Shown one piece after another: positions 10,843 through 21,287 of a DNA stretch of 64,000 nucleotides (position 1 is the stretch's first letter; every line of letters begins with the position of its first letter). Source of the stretch: Anthoceros angustus (taxonomy: Eukaryota; Streptophyta; Anthocerotopsida; Anthocerotales; Anthocerotaceae). The notes under the pieces are model-generated. The model ran no database searches and had not been told where the DNA came from. It saw only the letters and a list, made by a program, of their open reading frames with translations. The stretch covers positions 1,364,001 through 1,428,000 of the forward strand of contig MU008166.1 in NCBI GenBank assembly GCA_010909165.1, given 5' to 3'. Both the position numbers and the translations under genes were made by a program.

Positions 10843-10876
10843 TGTATATTCACCCCCTTGCAACTTTATCGTGTTA
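10843..10876 (-). repeat. Right terminal inverted repeat of the 8.86 kb transposon
   Basis: Reverse complement of the left end at 2016-2049 over 34 bp with one mismatch. It is immediately followed by CATTCTTTTTATTG, which continues the interrupted gene. Confidence 0.85.
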
Positions 10877-10982
10877 CATTCTTTTTATTGAGCTTAATCA
10901 AGTCATCAAGACTTAGATGATCAACACGTTGTCTTGGGTCCTCGAGCAACTCATAATTATTGCTTGGTCGCAAGGAATTCAT
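10877..10982 (-). pseudogene. 5' part of the UAP56-motif gene, separated from its 3' part by the transposon
   Basis: Minus-strand ATG at 10982-10980 opens the frame MNSLRPSNNYELLEDPRQRV, followed by DHLSLDDLIKLNKKN. The transposon sits right after this motif. The homologous copy at 61.0-61.5 kb begins almost identically (MNSSRPSNHYELLEDPRQR), which supports this start. Upstream of the ATG, the sequence at 10983-11050 is shared with 61530-61600. Confidence 0.5.
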
Positions 10983-11890
10983 TATTGTTTGGATGTTTGT
11001 GCTCTATAATGTATTTAAAATTGGTGAATATAGATTATTTCTGTTTCCTTTATGGCCACGGAACTAGATGTAGAAATGTCTCCTTTTGATGAGGGTTTGA
11101 AGCCCATGGACAGCCCTTAGTAAGAAGCGCTTTGGGAGGCCATCATGAGCCTTCAATGTAAAAGGTTTATGGTAACCAAGGTCGGGCTTGCTGACATAAG
11201 TTTAGCATCCAACTCATAACATTAATAAGGTTAAAACTATCACCATTTTACCACGCTTAGGTCAAGTGTTAGGCATAAGATTACTTAGTTCACGCCGTAG
11301 TTTATTGAGGAACGAAACAACGACTTTGTCTCGCCACGCTTGCTAATTTTTTCCCACATCAAATTCGTCAGACAAAGATTTCATGTAGTTTAGTTCGGTC
11401 ACGCTACAACTTTTTCCCACATCAAATTCGCTTGTATAGCATTTCATGTAGTTTGTTCTCCAATTGACATGTTGTACCGTAAAGGCAACGTGAGGAGACT
11501 TAATTATTAAGTTGCGCAACCATGCCATTTTTATACTAAGATGGACCAATCCAAGCAGCGCGAAAGAAATTCAAAGATATCACAAAAGAAAATATGAAAT
11601 ATAAATATATTGTCTCTACCACAAAACAACTTGAACGTGCCATAAAGGAAATATCAAATATCTATTTATAGTATCTATCACAAGAAAACAATTTGAAGAT
11701 ACTAGAAAGGAAATATCAAATATCCATGTATACTATCTAGTACAAGAAAACAAAGCTAACTTGGCCTGCTATATCTAGGGTGTATTTAAGGTCAAATAAA
11801 AAGGATCCACCATTTAAGTGGTTGATTGAGTTGCCCAGTTTCGCAACCTAACAATAAGTGGTTGGTTCAGTTGCTCATCCTCGCTACGTT
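10983..11890. repeat. Diverged copy of the AT-rich repeat unit of 56.8-57.5 and 60.1-60.8 kb
   Basis: The order of blocks matches the other copies: a segment around GCCATGGACAGCCCTTAGTA, a block with ATAACATTAATAAGG, a block with TTAATTATTAAGTTGC, then AATAAGTGGTTGGTT and the GTTGCTCATCCTCGC end. It contains an extra local duplication of a TTTTTCCCACATCAAATTCG segment. It stops abruptly at about 11890, where unrelated sequence begins. Confidence 0.7.
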
Positions 11891-12219
11891 TCCTGAAATC
11901 GGCCTTTACATTGTGATCCGTTGCCAAACATCTCATCTCGGCTTGCCAACCCCAAGATAGATATGGGCTTCCATATTGGTAGTGTCTCCTGTCTTCGTGA
12001 TATAGTCTCCGAAAGCATAGAAGCTGGATTTCTCCTAAGACTCATAGTATATTGTTGTTTCTTCAACTTATCTCATCGAGTCGCCAATTGGGCACTCTTG
12101 GGTCTATCATACAAAGGTGGAAGTACTCCTTCTTGCACCGTCCCTTTTTATTTCTGAGAAGATGTTTTCCCAAGACTCATCTACTCTTCCGATTTGAGCA
12201 TCTCGTTAAATAATCAGCC
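11891..12219. other. No gene seen
   Basis: Unique-looking sequence with short open stretches on both strands and no recognisable motif. It lies between a truncated repeat copy and the next coding-like region. Confidence 0.4.
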
Positions 12220-12627
12220 TTAGCTTGGTGATGGCAACCATGTCCGGTGAGGGATGCATCTCTTCTGTGTGACTCTGATTTGGTTGAGAGGATCCTCGCT
12301 CATTGCCGCCGCCTCCACTCTATCATTGTCCGTCATAACCGCTTTTGTAATCACCGCCTGCTGCCGGACTATTGTCCACGCCCCATGCGTAGCCCTCTTC
12401 ACGCTTTTGCCCTTGCCTTTCCTTTTCACAGGCGAGTCTCGAAAAATTTCCTGAAGATCCTCCTCTATGTCCTCGTCTTGGGTTCTGTTCTGGGCTTTCT
12501 TCCTGCCTTCTTCTCTTTCCACGATATATCCCCTTGCTCTTTTTGCTTCAGATACATGCCGGATGTTTTTTAGACTCTTCAATATTTGTTCAAATTGATG
12601 GCAAAAACAACTGATTTTTGGATGCAT
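12220..12627 (-). CDS. Unrecognised charged ORF near the second transposase copy
   Basis: A 135-codon minus-strand open stretch with a mixed-charge centre (IVEREEGRKKAQNRTQDEDI, then SPVKRKGKGKSVKRATHG). Further minus-strand stretches upstream (12800-12982) include MTKMADEWAVNLLWRKRKEG. Its position relative to the second DUF7869-like gene mirrors the arrangement in the 8.86 kb transposon, with minus-strand genes to the left and the transposase to the right. This suggests remnants of a related element. No family recognised. Confidence 0.3.
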   Translation of the reverse strand: MHPKISCFCHQFEQILKSLKNIRHVSEAKRARGYIVEREEGRKKAQNRTQDEDIEEDLQEIFRDSPVKRKGKGKSVKRATHGAWTIVRQQAVITKAVMTDNDRVEAAAMSEDPLNQIRVTQKRCIPHRTWLPSPS

Positions 12628-13109
12628 TTGAGGACCGCTTGATAGTCCTCACTTTGGGTCTCCTCATTCCTATTCATCTCATCTTGCGCTGCTCAAACCA
12701 CGGCTTCACCATCCGCCTCCTCATCGCCCTGCCTCCCTCCTCTCGCGATCCCTACTATCTCGCTTCATCCTCAACCTCTATCCAGGCGCTCATACCTTCT
12801 CAGATCTTGGTCCATGGAGTCTTCGCGGATAGTTCTTCCCCATAGCAGACGACGCGCTTAGCGATGTTGCAAATTGCGCCTTCCTTCCGCTTTCTCCACA
12901 ATAGGTTGACCGCCCATTCATCGGCCATCTTTGTCATAATTAAGCCAACTACGATCTCTTTGCATGGAGAAACGAAGGGCATTCACAAACGCCCTGTGAA
13001 GAAAACCAAGAGAGGATTACCATCCCGCCGCAAAAATACAACAAGGAAGACAACTTCACGCCGCACCAGCGGGCTGCCGGTGTGCACGACTTGAGCGCCA
13101 AGATTGCCG

Positions 13110-14530
13110 GGTCAGGCTACAGGCGCACAAGTGCGCATGGGCGGGCCCATGTCCCGGAGGGAGGCGCGCCGCACCCGCCTCCGAGTTCGGTGCGCCACGC
13201 GCGCCGCACCATGGGTCCCGGAGGGCGGGAGGGGGTGCGCGCCGCATCACCAAGATACAGAGGGGCCTTTGGCGCACAAGAGCGCCACGAGGCGGCCCGT
13301 CGTCCAAACCACCCAGGTTAGAACTGAAAGCATAGAAACAAGCTCACCTTGTCGAGTGTAAGAGCAACGTCAAGTCCTGTCCTCAGGTCCGGTGTGTTGC
13401 AGCGTCTCGCAATCAACTTGTCCGCGCTCAAGACAAGCATCCGATGACAATTAGAAGTCTTCATGTAAAACTTCTTTCATAGTGCATCAAAAGCTTCACT
13501 CTCACATTTGATCCGACAGACTTCCAAGCCCATAGGATGTAGCCCACCACTATCTTCTCGTGGTCTTCAACACGTCCATGTATCCATTGACCCATAACAC
13601 CGGATTGGATCAAAGTTGGCTCGAGTGGAATGCCTTCATGGATGCACCATTCCTTGTCAAGTAGACCTGCTCAGAAGATGCGCATATCTCCTTCAAGGCC
13701 CTTTCTCAAGTGAAAGGGTTCTCGAGCGTAGTGCCCGGAACAATGCCTAATTCAAACAATGTCCGGGTACTATCTTCGCCTAACCTGCATGCTCCTTCCC
13801 CCTCTTCTTCCTTCAAGCCCTTGGGACGCCCACTCTTCCCTTGTGAGTTCCCATGTGCAATCAATCCTGCAACTGACCTTGGCTGCCTCGACCACCGTGC
13901 CATCACCCCCGTGCCTTCCCGCTTCCCCAGCCCTTGCCTCGCCTGCACTGCTTTCGCCGCTTGAGGGAGGTTGCCGGGAGGATGGTCCACACGCTGGCGC
14001 CGACGACTTTTCTCCCACTACTTGACATCCGGAATCAAAACACGCAGGAATGAAAATCGCCACATGTTAGCAAACCGTCAAGAGAAGACAATTGAAGGGC
14101 ACCAACTGCTATTTGAGAAGGTCGGTGATGATTCTTGAATCTCGAACACACACGCTTCACCTCTCAGAGCCTCCGAATACCGCAAATCACCAAAACATTT
14201 TCTTCAGACGTTATGAACACCGAACCTCGGCACGCCTCATGTGCCTTGCAGCCTGGCACGCCTGGCAGCAGGCGCCTGTGCCCGGCGCCTGGGCCACGAG
14301 CTCGCGCCCTTGGCGCGCCTGTGCTCATGCCACTGGGCAGCCCTCACGCCTGGCAGCCTCGCGCCTGGGCGCGCCAGGCAGGCCTCATGCCTGGGCAGCG
14401 CCCTGTGCCCTCGCCCCGGGCCCTTGCCTGCAGCCCCTGGCCGCGGTGCCTGGGCGCCTCAGGCAGCACGCCCCTGGCACGGCACCCTGGGCGAGTCTCA
14501 CCGAGATTTCGAGGCGCCTGCAGCTACTCC
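13110..14530. other. GC-rich islands and coding-like remnants, no confident gene
   Basis: Two GC-rich islands lie at 13110-13290 and 14230-14530. The second is a run of variants of GCCTGG, CAGGCGCC and GGGCGCGCC. Between them, minus-strand open stretches (for example 13706-13990) show no recognisable domain. A plus-strand Pro/Ala/Arg-rich reading through 14230-14600 is low complexity and not believable as a gene. Confidence 0.45.
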
Positions 14531-14974
14531 CCACACACCCGTCGCCCTCCTGGGCCCCCAATCGCTGGTACATGCACACACATGCCAGTAGACAATCCAA
14601 ATCGGACCGCAAACGGTGATGAAAGATCAAAATCGCGACCGCGCCTAAAACATGTGGAGGAAACCCTAAAACGGGCTCTTCCCATTTTTAGGATGCCCTG
14701 CTAAGATGGAACCATGGTTAATTAACTAGGCTTGAACTCGAGTTTTTAACCAAGGGTTAAGTAACTGGGTTTACTAAACTTCACCGGCCGGTTGCCGCTA
14801 TAGAGTTTATTTTGTGGCGGCCGTCATCATGTCCAACCATGAAGTCCCCTAATTTGAACGCTCGATTACGGGCCACTATCCTTTTCACATTCTCCTCCTC
14901 ACACCGTATGGATACCTTGATCCAAAGATACCGCAATGTAGAGCCCTCAAACCTATGGCGTAATCGGGGAAGCG

Positions 14975-17502
14975 ATGGCATTCGATTGCGGCGACGCGAA
15001 TGTAGAGGATGCCAGTGGTTTCAAATCGCCTCGAGAGTGGGCATCGAGACATCACAAGACAGTTCGCGTTATGGAAACTACGCCTGATGCTTCTATTCCA
15101 AAACGGGTAATGGTCATGGATACGACTCCATTAGAGAATGACGAAAGTTCTTCTTTCCCAAGGCCTAATCTTTTTGACAGCATCCCGGAACAAGGAAGTG
15201 GCCAGGACGTGGATCTCGCAGCCAAAGAAGATGCTCTCAGACGGCGCCGGCTATTCTCTGATGCGACAGACGAAGACGTTTCCATTGTTCCATCGGAAGA
15301 TTGCGACATCACAGACGGTGGTTTTGGAGGACTTCAAGCAAACTTCAATCCCAAAGCTTTGTCGGAGACTTTCGTGCAGGACAGCCCTCAAAAACGTCGG
15401 CAATATCCCAGCAGACGGTGGAAGCGCAAAGTTGTGTCTAATCGAGGTGTTCAGAGTGCATGGTCGTTACATTGTTGTAGCAAAGGATGTTTGCTGAAAG
15501 TTGGAAGGAAACATATAGAAAACCTCGTGTATCGCTTGGGAATGGGTCGAGAGCAACAGAATCAGATTTGGAAAGTCCGCTTGAGGTAGTTCAAGTCTAT
15601 CCCGACACAACAAAGGTGATCAACTACCTCTCCGAGACCTCGTAACGCAATGTTGTGTTCAAGTTTTCAAGGTGTTCGCATTGATGGAGAAGGTATCACG
15701 ACGACAGGTTCTCCTAACACACCATGGTCATCGAAATGAAGGTCCAAGCCCGTCCAAAGCAAGACCATGTGCTAGAATGCATTGCTTGATGGACCAATTT
15801 TTAAGATAATCGCAGAGCGATGCCAAACGTTGCGTGTTCAACCTGCCTGACTCCTATAAAGGGCGATCTTCCAAGACTACAAACGGGAGGTGGCACGGGC
15901 TGGGATGTCAAACGTATCTCACTCTCATTTTTGCGCATTATGGAAGATGCACTTCCCAAATGTCAAGATCCCAAAGTGCGCCCGCTCAAATGTGTACAGC
16001 AGAAACCATCAAGACGCCATCTCGATGAGATCGACGAGATCAAGGTAGGTCCAAGTTTAAGGACTCAAGTGTGCGCGAGGGAGTGCGCGACTTGAGAGCA
16101 AGACAGAGGGAGTGCACGCACCTGCATGCAGAGCGTTGTGCACGGGCAAGGCGCCAGCTGTGCCTCAAGGCGCGAGCCGCCTGATGCGCCTCGCGCGAAA
16201 AAGTGAGCCCAATCACACAAGACTTATCCTCGCCATGCAACATATTAATCTCACATCGCCATGGTTCCTTTGGCGTAACGCTTGAGAGCGAATCGCCGCA
16301 TTGCAGTTCAACAAAACAAGAGCGATGTTAAATAAGCATCGGCTGAAGTGCGCGACAACCCACCAAGATTGAATTGCCATAGATGGTATGGACCAGGAAA
16401 GCCCGTGACTTCATGTATCCAAAAGATTTCGCCGATGGGTTAATTCGTGTTCATGTTGTTATTGTTTGGTACACAATGTGATGAAGACGTATGTGTATGT
16501 CAACTATCCGAACATCGCAATGATGCCAACTGACGATACATATTATTCAAGATATTATACTCAACTATGATTTTGTCTGCCAAAGACCTTTACCTTTGAC
16601 CTTTGACCTTTGACCTTTACCTTGGACGCTTGAACAACCACGATTATCAACATCAATTTAAAATCACGAGAGAAGAACGCAGTGGGGCAATGGTTGTAGT
16701 GCGGCAAATATTTATCAACCACCTCACCGGAACCCGACGAGGGACTTGAGTTTCTTCGCCTCATCCCGAAACCCCATCCGTGGGGCACTGTGCACTACAA
16801 GTACATGGGAAAGCTCCGCATCCCAACCCTCATAGATCATTGGATGGCATCGGAAGGCACTCAAGAGCCGATGCGAAGTACCAAAGGCCGACAAGATATG
16901 GTGGAACGGCTTTTGGGAGTCACAAGCCGATCCGTGAAAATCTCCGTGGGCCGACCATGAGCTAGAGATACCATGGCAGGTACAATCGGGTAGAGGCCGA
17001 GCGAAATAGCGATACCATCCTTGTGCCGGATTCTCGCTTCTCTCCAAGAGCAAGGAACGAGGGCCAAGGCAAATGTACCTTGGTAATTATATCCCGGCGC
17101 AAGGGCAAGGGAAAGTGCACTAGATGGAGATGTGATCGAGATCCAACAGGGCCATATGATTGCTGCATGTGAGGCGGATGACCAAAACAGCCTTTTGGGT
17201 TGCGTAGGTGGAGAACCTAGATTTCGATGTGACGAACTGCACTGGTCGCAATGGTGGGTTACGAGAACAAGAATGCATTTGAAGGCCAAGTTATATACCA
17301 AGAGATTTTGCCACCGAACTGCGGACAAGAATGCTCTACGCCAAAGGCGGAAGCGTCCAAGCATCTCGGGCCGGCGGAGACCTTTATTCTTTCATATGGG
17401 TTTGCCCCGACGCGAGAGAGCACGCTTTATGTGAGAACCCAAGAGCTCATAAAGACCAAGCTATTTGAACTCCACCATATGCAAATCGCGAAGCTGGAAT
17501 AA
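14975..17502 (+). pseudogene. Second DUF7869-type transposase-like gene, internally deleted
   Basis: Positions 14975-15589 form a 204-codon open stretch: an acidic, Ser-rich N-terminus followed by LHCCSKGCLLKVGRKHIENL and GREQQNQIWKVRL. This Cys-pair start is typical of DUF7869 proteins. At about 16373-16396 the IAIDGMDQE motif matches LAIDGMDQK of the copy at 8.7 kb. At about 16655 QFKITREER matches PFKITREDK. The segment between them that should carry the LDNTC and HTHxDID motifs is missing and is replaced by a TTTGACC repeat. A C-terminal domain follows (MIAACEADDQNS then FWVA in another frame, at about 17159-17215). Stops and frameshifts make it a pseudogene. No terminal repeats were found for this copy. 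Confidence 0.5.
16586..16625 (+). repeat. TTTGACC heptanucleotide repeat at a deletion junction
   Basis: Four to five tandem copies of a 7-bp TTTGACC-type unit, flanked by the slightly altered CTTTACC. It sits where about 300 bp of the transposase core is missing relative to the copy at 8.9-9.25 kb. Confidence 0.85.
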
Positions 17503-18270
17503 CGACAAGGGCTCACCCCACCACCTTGAGGCGAGGAGAAACGCTTCCACCATACATATGGTCAATGATATTAAAACCCAAGACCATGTTCGAGTTGAGG
17601 ATGATCCGCGAGTCCATGCCGCCAAAGCATTAGTTCGACCAATTGTAGACGGACACGCGACGAGGTATTGGAGATCCTAACCTGGGGTTTTCAAGGCATG
17701 TTTGAAGATAGCTCCCAACCAGCGTCCGACGGACTAGAAGGAAAAACGGGCAGCGAACGACCATGTTTGTCCTCCTCAGAATTGCGATCCCTAATGGTAG
17801 ATGGAAGAGATGATCTTCCCGCACACCACCATTGAGTATCACCTATATTGGAATAATAGCGATTTTGCATTGCGCTTGATTTGCAAACTTCATCCGTCCA
17901 ATAATTTCATATGTTAATCATTCTCCGGATAGCACCCAATATATAATTGCATGAGGACGTGAGGCGTGCAGGCACTCATATCCGGATGCAAGCCGCCGAG
18001 CAAAACCCCACGCTCGATGACATGAAGACATGCTAAAAACCTATCAAAACACAAATTTAATTTTATTTACACCTTCTTAAATGGCTCATTTACTGCCTAA
18101 ATGGAGGTACGGTGGGGCCAAAACATGCAGAACCGGGCACCCTGGAATAGATCACTCTATTCCAAGTCGAGTGCACATGCTGAAAACCAGGAAAACATCC
18201 CACCGCGGTGTTTTTGCCTAAGAAAAGACGGACTTTTTGCCTAAACCCCTTATTACCGGAGAAACCTCTT
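17503..18270. other. No confident gene
   Basis: A short plus-strand stretch (17465-17680) may continue the C-terminal tail of the transposase remnant. Beyond 17850 I see no coding signal, and no terminal repeat could be matched to the left side of this element. Confidence 0.35.
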
Positions 18271-18271
18271 T

Positions 18272-19896
18272 CTACCCAGACGCTGTTACATGTATCTTCC
18301 CCGAAATGTCAGCATGAACCAAATCGAGCACGGCCTTTGCCCTGAAGGATGCTGCTGCAGGAAAGGGTTGTTGTTTCTGCTTGGCTAGAATGCATGCTTC
18401 ACAAGAAGGTAGATCTTTGAAACACTGAGGTAGTGGTTCTTGGTGACAGCCTTGGAGAGACATGTCAATAAGCTTGCTCTTATTAACGTGGCCTAACCTG
18501 GCATGCCACAGGAGTGCAAGACATTTGGAGTCTCGTGAAGCCATCCCTACAAAATGCTTGTGAGAGAAAAAATCCAATCTGTACAGATCACTGTTGGGAA
18601 TGCCCCTAAACACACAGATGTTAGGGTCTGACTTCTTGTGAAAGGTGCAAATGTCGTCCATAGCCTTCAATCCATAGATGCGAAGTCTCATAAGCTTGCT
18701 TAGCGACATGAGGTTCTTCGCCATCAAAGGGACATATAGACTTGTCTTGTTCTGTTCATCTCCTAGCAAAACCTTGTCAACTGTATGACCAAGGTTTAAC
18801 TTGAAAAATTGATCCCTGTTCTTGCAGATGTGGGAAGTCGACCGAATCTGTACGCTGTTTCCTCGTACCAAGAACGGCAAGACAAACAAGAAGGATCTTT
18901 ACCAGCCTTTGGCATCAATTGACCATTTTTCTCCTTGACGCCGCCATGTTTGCGGTTCTTAAATAGCGCTATTTCCGCTTCTTCTTCTTGCATTCTCGGG
19001 CCCAATGACCCGGAATACCACAACAATTACAGTTTCCAGATCTCTTGGAGGACGAAGAAGACGTTGAATCAGGTTTACCCCGAGACCAGACCGCTTTTAC
19101 CTTTATTGGTCTAAGTCTAATGCCTTTTCATGTTCTTAGGAACACCAGCGGAGATAAGGCGAGGCTGCTCTTCTTGATACAAGGCACCAACCACGTCTTC
19201 AATAGTGACTGTGCTTGCAGAAGTGCCAACAGTAGACTTGATAGGCCCGTTCTGGGTTGTGACAAAGGACTGGTATGATGGAGGCAAGCTAGAAAGGAGC
19301 TTTGCAACTGCCTGAACTTCTGGTATCTTATCTCCTGTAAGTGAAGCAATCTGAGCTCTCAAGTGTCGAAATTTACTAGTGTAAGATGACACTCTTTCTC
19401 CTTCCTTCATCCGTAGCGAGTAGTACTCTTGTTGTACTGCACACAATGTCATCATATTTTGATTTTGATATGTCCTTTCCAGCTGAGCCCATATTGCAGA
19501 GGCTTCTGTGAGGAACTCTACATCCGGGACAAGATCAGCATCGAGCCCACTGATAAGCAAGGCAATGGCAATACTATTGTGTAGATCCCATTTGCCAATC
19601 TCATCAGGTGTGGGTTTTGTATCAGCTGCTGGATCTGGTTTACTGTAAGTTCCATCTATTATGGTCCATACACCACGAGCCAGCAAGGTAGCTTTCATGC
19701 GTACACGCCAAACTGAATACCTGTTGCCATTAAAATGATCCTTCTCCTTGATCTCAGATGTGAAGGTTGGTGACGATATGGCAAGTACTAAGAGCACTGC
19801 AGGTTTTGATTTGGCTTTTAGTTTAGGTGTTATGCTTAACTGCTGGAATTGCGATGCTAGTGCATCCAATAATTGTTCTTTAGACCCGGAGGACAT
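18272..19896 (-). pseudogene. Ty1/Copia gag - zinc knuckle - protease - GAG-pre-integrase fragment
   Basis: The minus-strand ATG at 19896 begins MSSGSKEQLLDALASQFQQL, and the Copia gag core follows. Key segments are FNGNRYSVWRVRMKATLLAR and WDLHNSIAIALLISGLDADL, then AIWAQLERTYQNQN and MKEGERVSSYTSKFRHLRAQ. A perfect CX2CX4HX4C zinc knuckle (CNCCGIPGHWAREC) lies at 18990-19031 in a shifted frame. The 18272-18889 stretch has STSHICKN of the protease region, whose catalytic Asp context is damaged. The GAG-pre-integrase block follows (LLWHARLGHVNKSKLIDMSL, then CEACILAKQKQ). The copy ends before the integrase core. It is truncated and frameshifted. Confidence 0.85.
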
Positions 19897-20361
19897 ATAT
19901 GTATTACAAGTTCTACTAGGTCTATGGCTCCAGTAGCAAAATGCATGCCTGAATGTGTTTAGGGTATATCTGCACAATTAGGTTCCTGGCTAACTATGGC
20001 ATGTAGGGGTTTTGACGGGAAGGGCTAGCCCGGGAGGGTAAGGGATAGGGTGTATCCTAGCTCGCCCGTGCTAACCTCCCCGTCGAAGTCTTCTATATGC
20101 TTATGGTTAGTCAATGTAAAGACAAGATTTATCCATGTGAAAAAACATTTTTCTAACTCATGTCGTTTCAAACCTAACTGCCAGGAGTCACTGGAAAGTG
20201 AAGAGGCACTAGACACCAAACAGCGTGCCTAGTTGGACCAATGCAATGAATCAGATTGCACTGGTGAAGAGGTGCCTGATCTGAAAAACGACGGTTCGGA
20301 TCTGGCAGCAAAACTTGCATAGCCCTAGCGCTTGCAAGCCCTTACGCAGCGGAAAAAAAAA

Positions 20362-21039
20362 TCATTCAAGTAAGCCATCAATAGACGGCTGAATTGTCGA
20401 GTGTGTTCCTTCGTTTGATCTTGAAACTGGAACTCCGTAATCCCTTTGTGTTGCTGCATCCAGGTACTGTAGTGTCCTGGAGATTTCAATCACGAGATCG
20501 TTTATTTTGCGCTTGGCTTCTATCACCCAAGGGGTTTGCTCAATATTAGTATGAAGATCTTCAATTCTTGCTTTCAGTACTTCCTGTTTTGACAGCAGCA
20601 AGGATAGGGACTTCTCCACGTGAACAATTGTTGCAAAAATCTTGCTCAGAATGCTTTGATTTTTGTAGTTTCTGTGTGATGATCCTTCCTGATCAGATTG
20701 CTGTGTTTCAAGTCTTGGTTGAAATAAAGATTCCACAGGAGGCAGTTCAGGGCGTTCGAAGTAAAGATGAGGGTTTTGTCCCCTCTGTCTACAACGTGCA
20801 CGAAAGATGGAGTCAACTCTGAAGTTATTGGCTTCTCTTTGATCTGCCCTTCTCTGCCCTGCTCGATTGGATCTCCTGTCCACAAATTGCCTTAGATAAT
20901 ACTCAGGGTAGTTAGCAGCGTAGAGATCTGCTACGTCTTCAGGAGAGCAAAAGCTTTGATTTGGAATTCGTCCAAAACATAAAGTGTTTCTCTCCACTCT
21001 TTGACGTCTGCCTCTTCGCGTGTTCCCCCTGTTAGGCAT
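20362..21039 (-). CDS. Unrecognised ORF between a retrotransposon primer-binding site and Copia gag
   Basis: A minus-strand ORF of about 225 codons from the ATG at 21039 (an upstream in-frame ATG at 21087 overlaps the primer-binding site). It starts MPNRGNTRRGRRQRVERNTL, strongly basic. The middle is rich in Arg and Gln, and the C-terminal half has coiled-coil character (KSLSLLLSKQEVLKARIEDL). It begins about 30 bp after the primer-binding site, where gag normally starts, and shares its strand with the Copia gag 0.5 kb downstream. It is uninterrupted while everything around it is broken. It could be an extra structural ORF of this Copia lineage, or the first ORF of a different LTR element into which the Copia piece was joined. 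No domain recognised. Confidence 0.5.
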   Translation of the reverse strand: MPNRGNTRRGRRQRVERNTLCFGRIPNQSFCSPEDVADLYAANYPEYYLRQFVDRRSNRAGQRRADQREANNFRVDSIFRARCRQRGQNPHLYFERPELPPVESLFQPRLETQQSDQEGSSHRNYKNQSILSKIFATIVHVEKSLSLLLSKQEVLKARIEDLHTNIEQTPWVIEAKRKINDLVIEISRTLQYLDAATQRDYGVPVSRSNEGTHSTIQPSIDGLLE

Positions 21040-21069
21040 GTTGCAAGTATATGGACAATGGAGATTTAA

Positions 21070-21081
21070 GCTCTGATACCA
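21070..21081 (-). other. Retrotransposon primer-binding site (initiator Met-tRNA type)
   Basis: The minus strand reads TGGTATCAGAGC, the standard complement of the 3' end of initiator Met-tRNA in plant Copia and Gypsy elements. It lies 7 nt inside the likely LTR end (CCAACA on the minus strand, boundary at 21089). Confidence 0.85.
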
Positions 21082-21088
21082 TATCAAT

Positions 21089-21285
21089 TGTTGGACATAA
21101 TCACGTTCTTTAAGAAAAGCTCAGAGACTAGATAGACAAAAGCCAGATAGACAAAACTGATAATGATTAATTAATAAAATGCCTCAAGTGTGTTTTTAAT
21201 ACTAAATCCTAATATCTAAAGGTCACATATTTAACTTGTACCCATTCAAACTCAACCACGGCTAACGTAAGCATAGTCCAGGGTT
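21089..21285 (-). repeat. Probable LTR remnant
   Basis: Starting at 21089, next to the primer-binding site, the plus strand reads TGTTGGACATAATCACG, so on the minus strand the LTR ends in CCAACA as expected. The other end cannot be fixed because the sequence runs into a plus-strand reverse transcriptase fragment at about 21285. No second LTR copy was found to the left, so the element is incomplete. Confidence 0.5.
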
Positions 21286-21287
21286 AA

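Larger units (their letters stand above)
2016..10876. mobile_element. 8.86 kb DNA transposon with 34-bp TIRs and DUF7869-type transposase
   Basis: The left end begins TAACACGATAAAGTTGCAAG and the right end is its reverse complement. The repeats match over 34 bp with one mismatch (T/G at position 26 of the repeat). The flanks rejoin perfectly to the uninterrupted sequence at about 61.42 kb. This fixes the insertion point and gives a target-site duplication of CA (or ACA if one terminal base is assigned to the target). Inside are a degenerate plus-strand transposase-like gene in the right half, minus-strand fragments with possible methyltransferase motifs in the left half, GC-rich palindromic inserts and a long hairpin. 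The ends do not begin CACTA, and the TSD is neither the TTAA of Kolobok/piggyBac nor the 8-11 bp of hAT and MULE. I cannot place it in a named superfamily. Confidence 0.8.

Noticed and set aside
14092-14704. Overlapping plus-strand open frames of 116-189 codons, Ala/Pro/Arg-rich
   Set aside because: They overlap each other in all three frames over a GC-rich low-complexity island; no domain.
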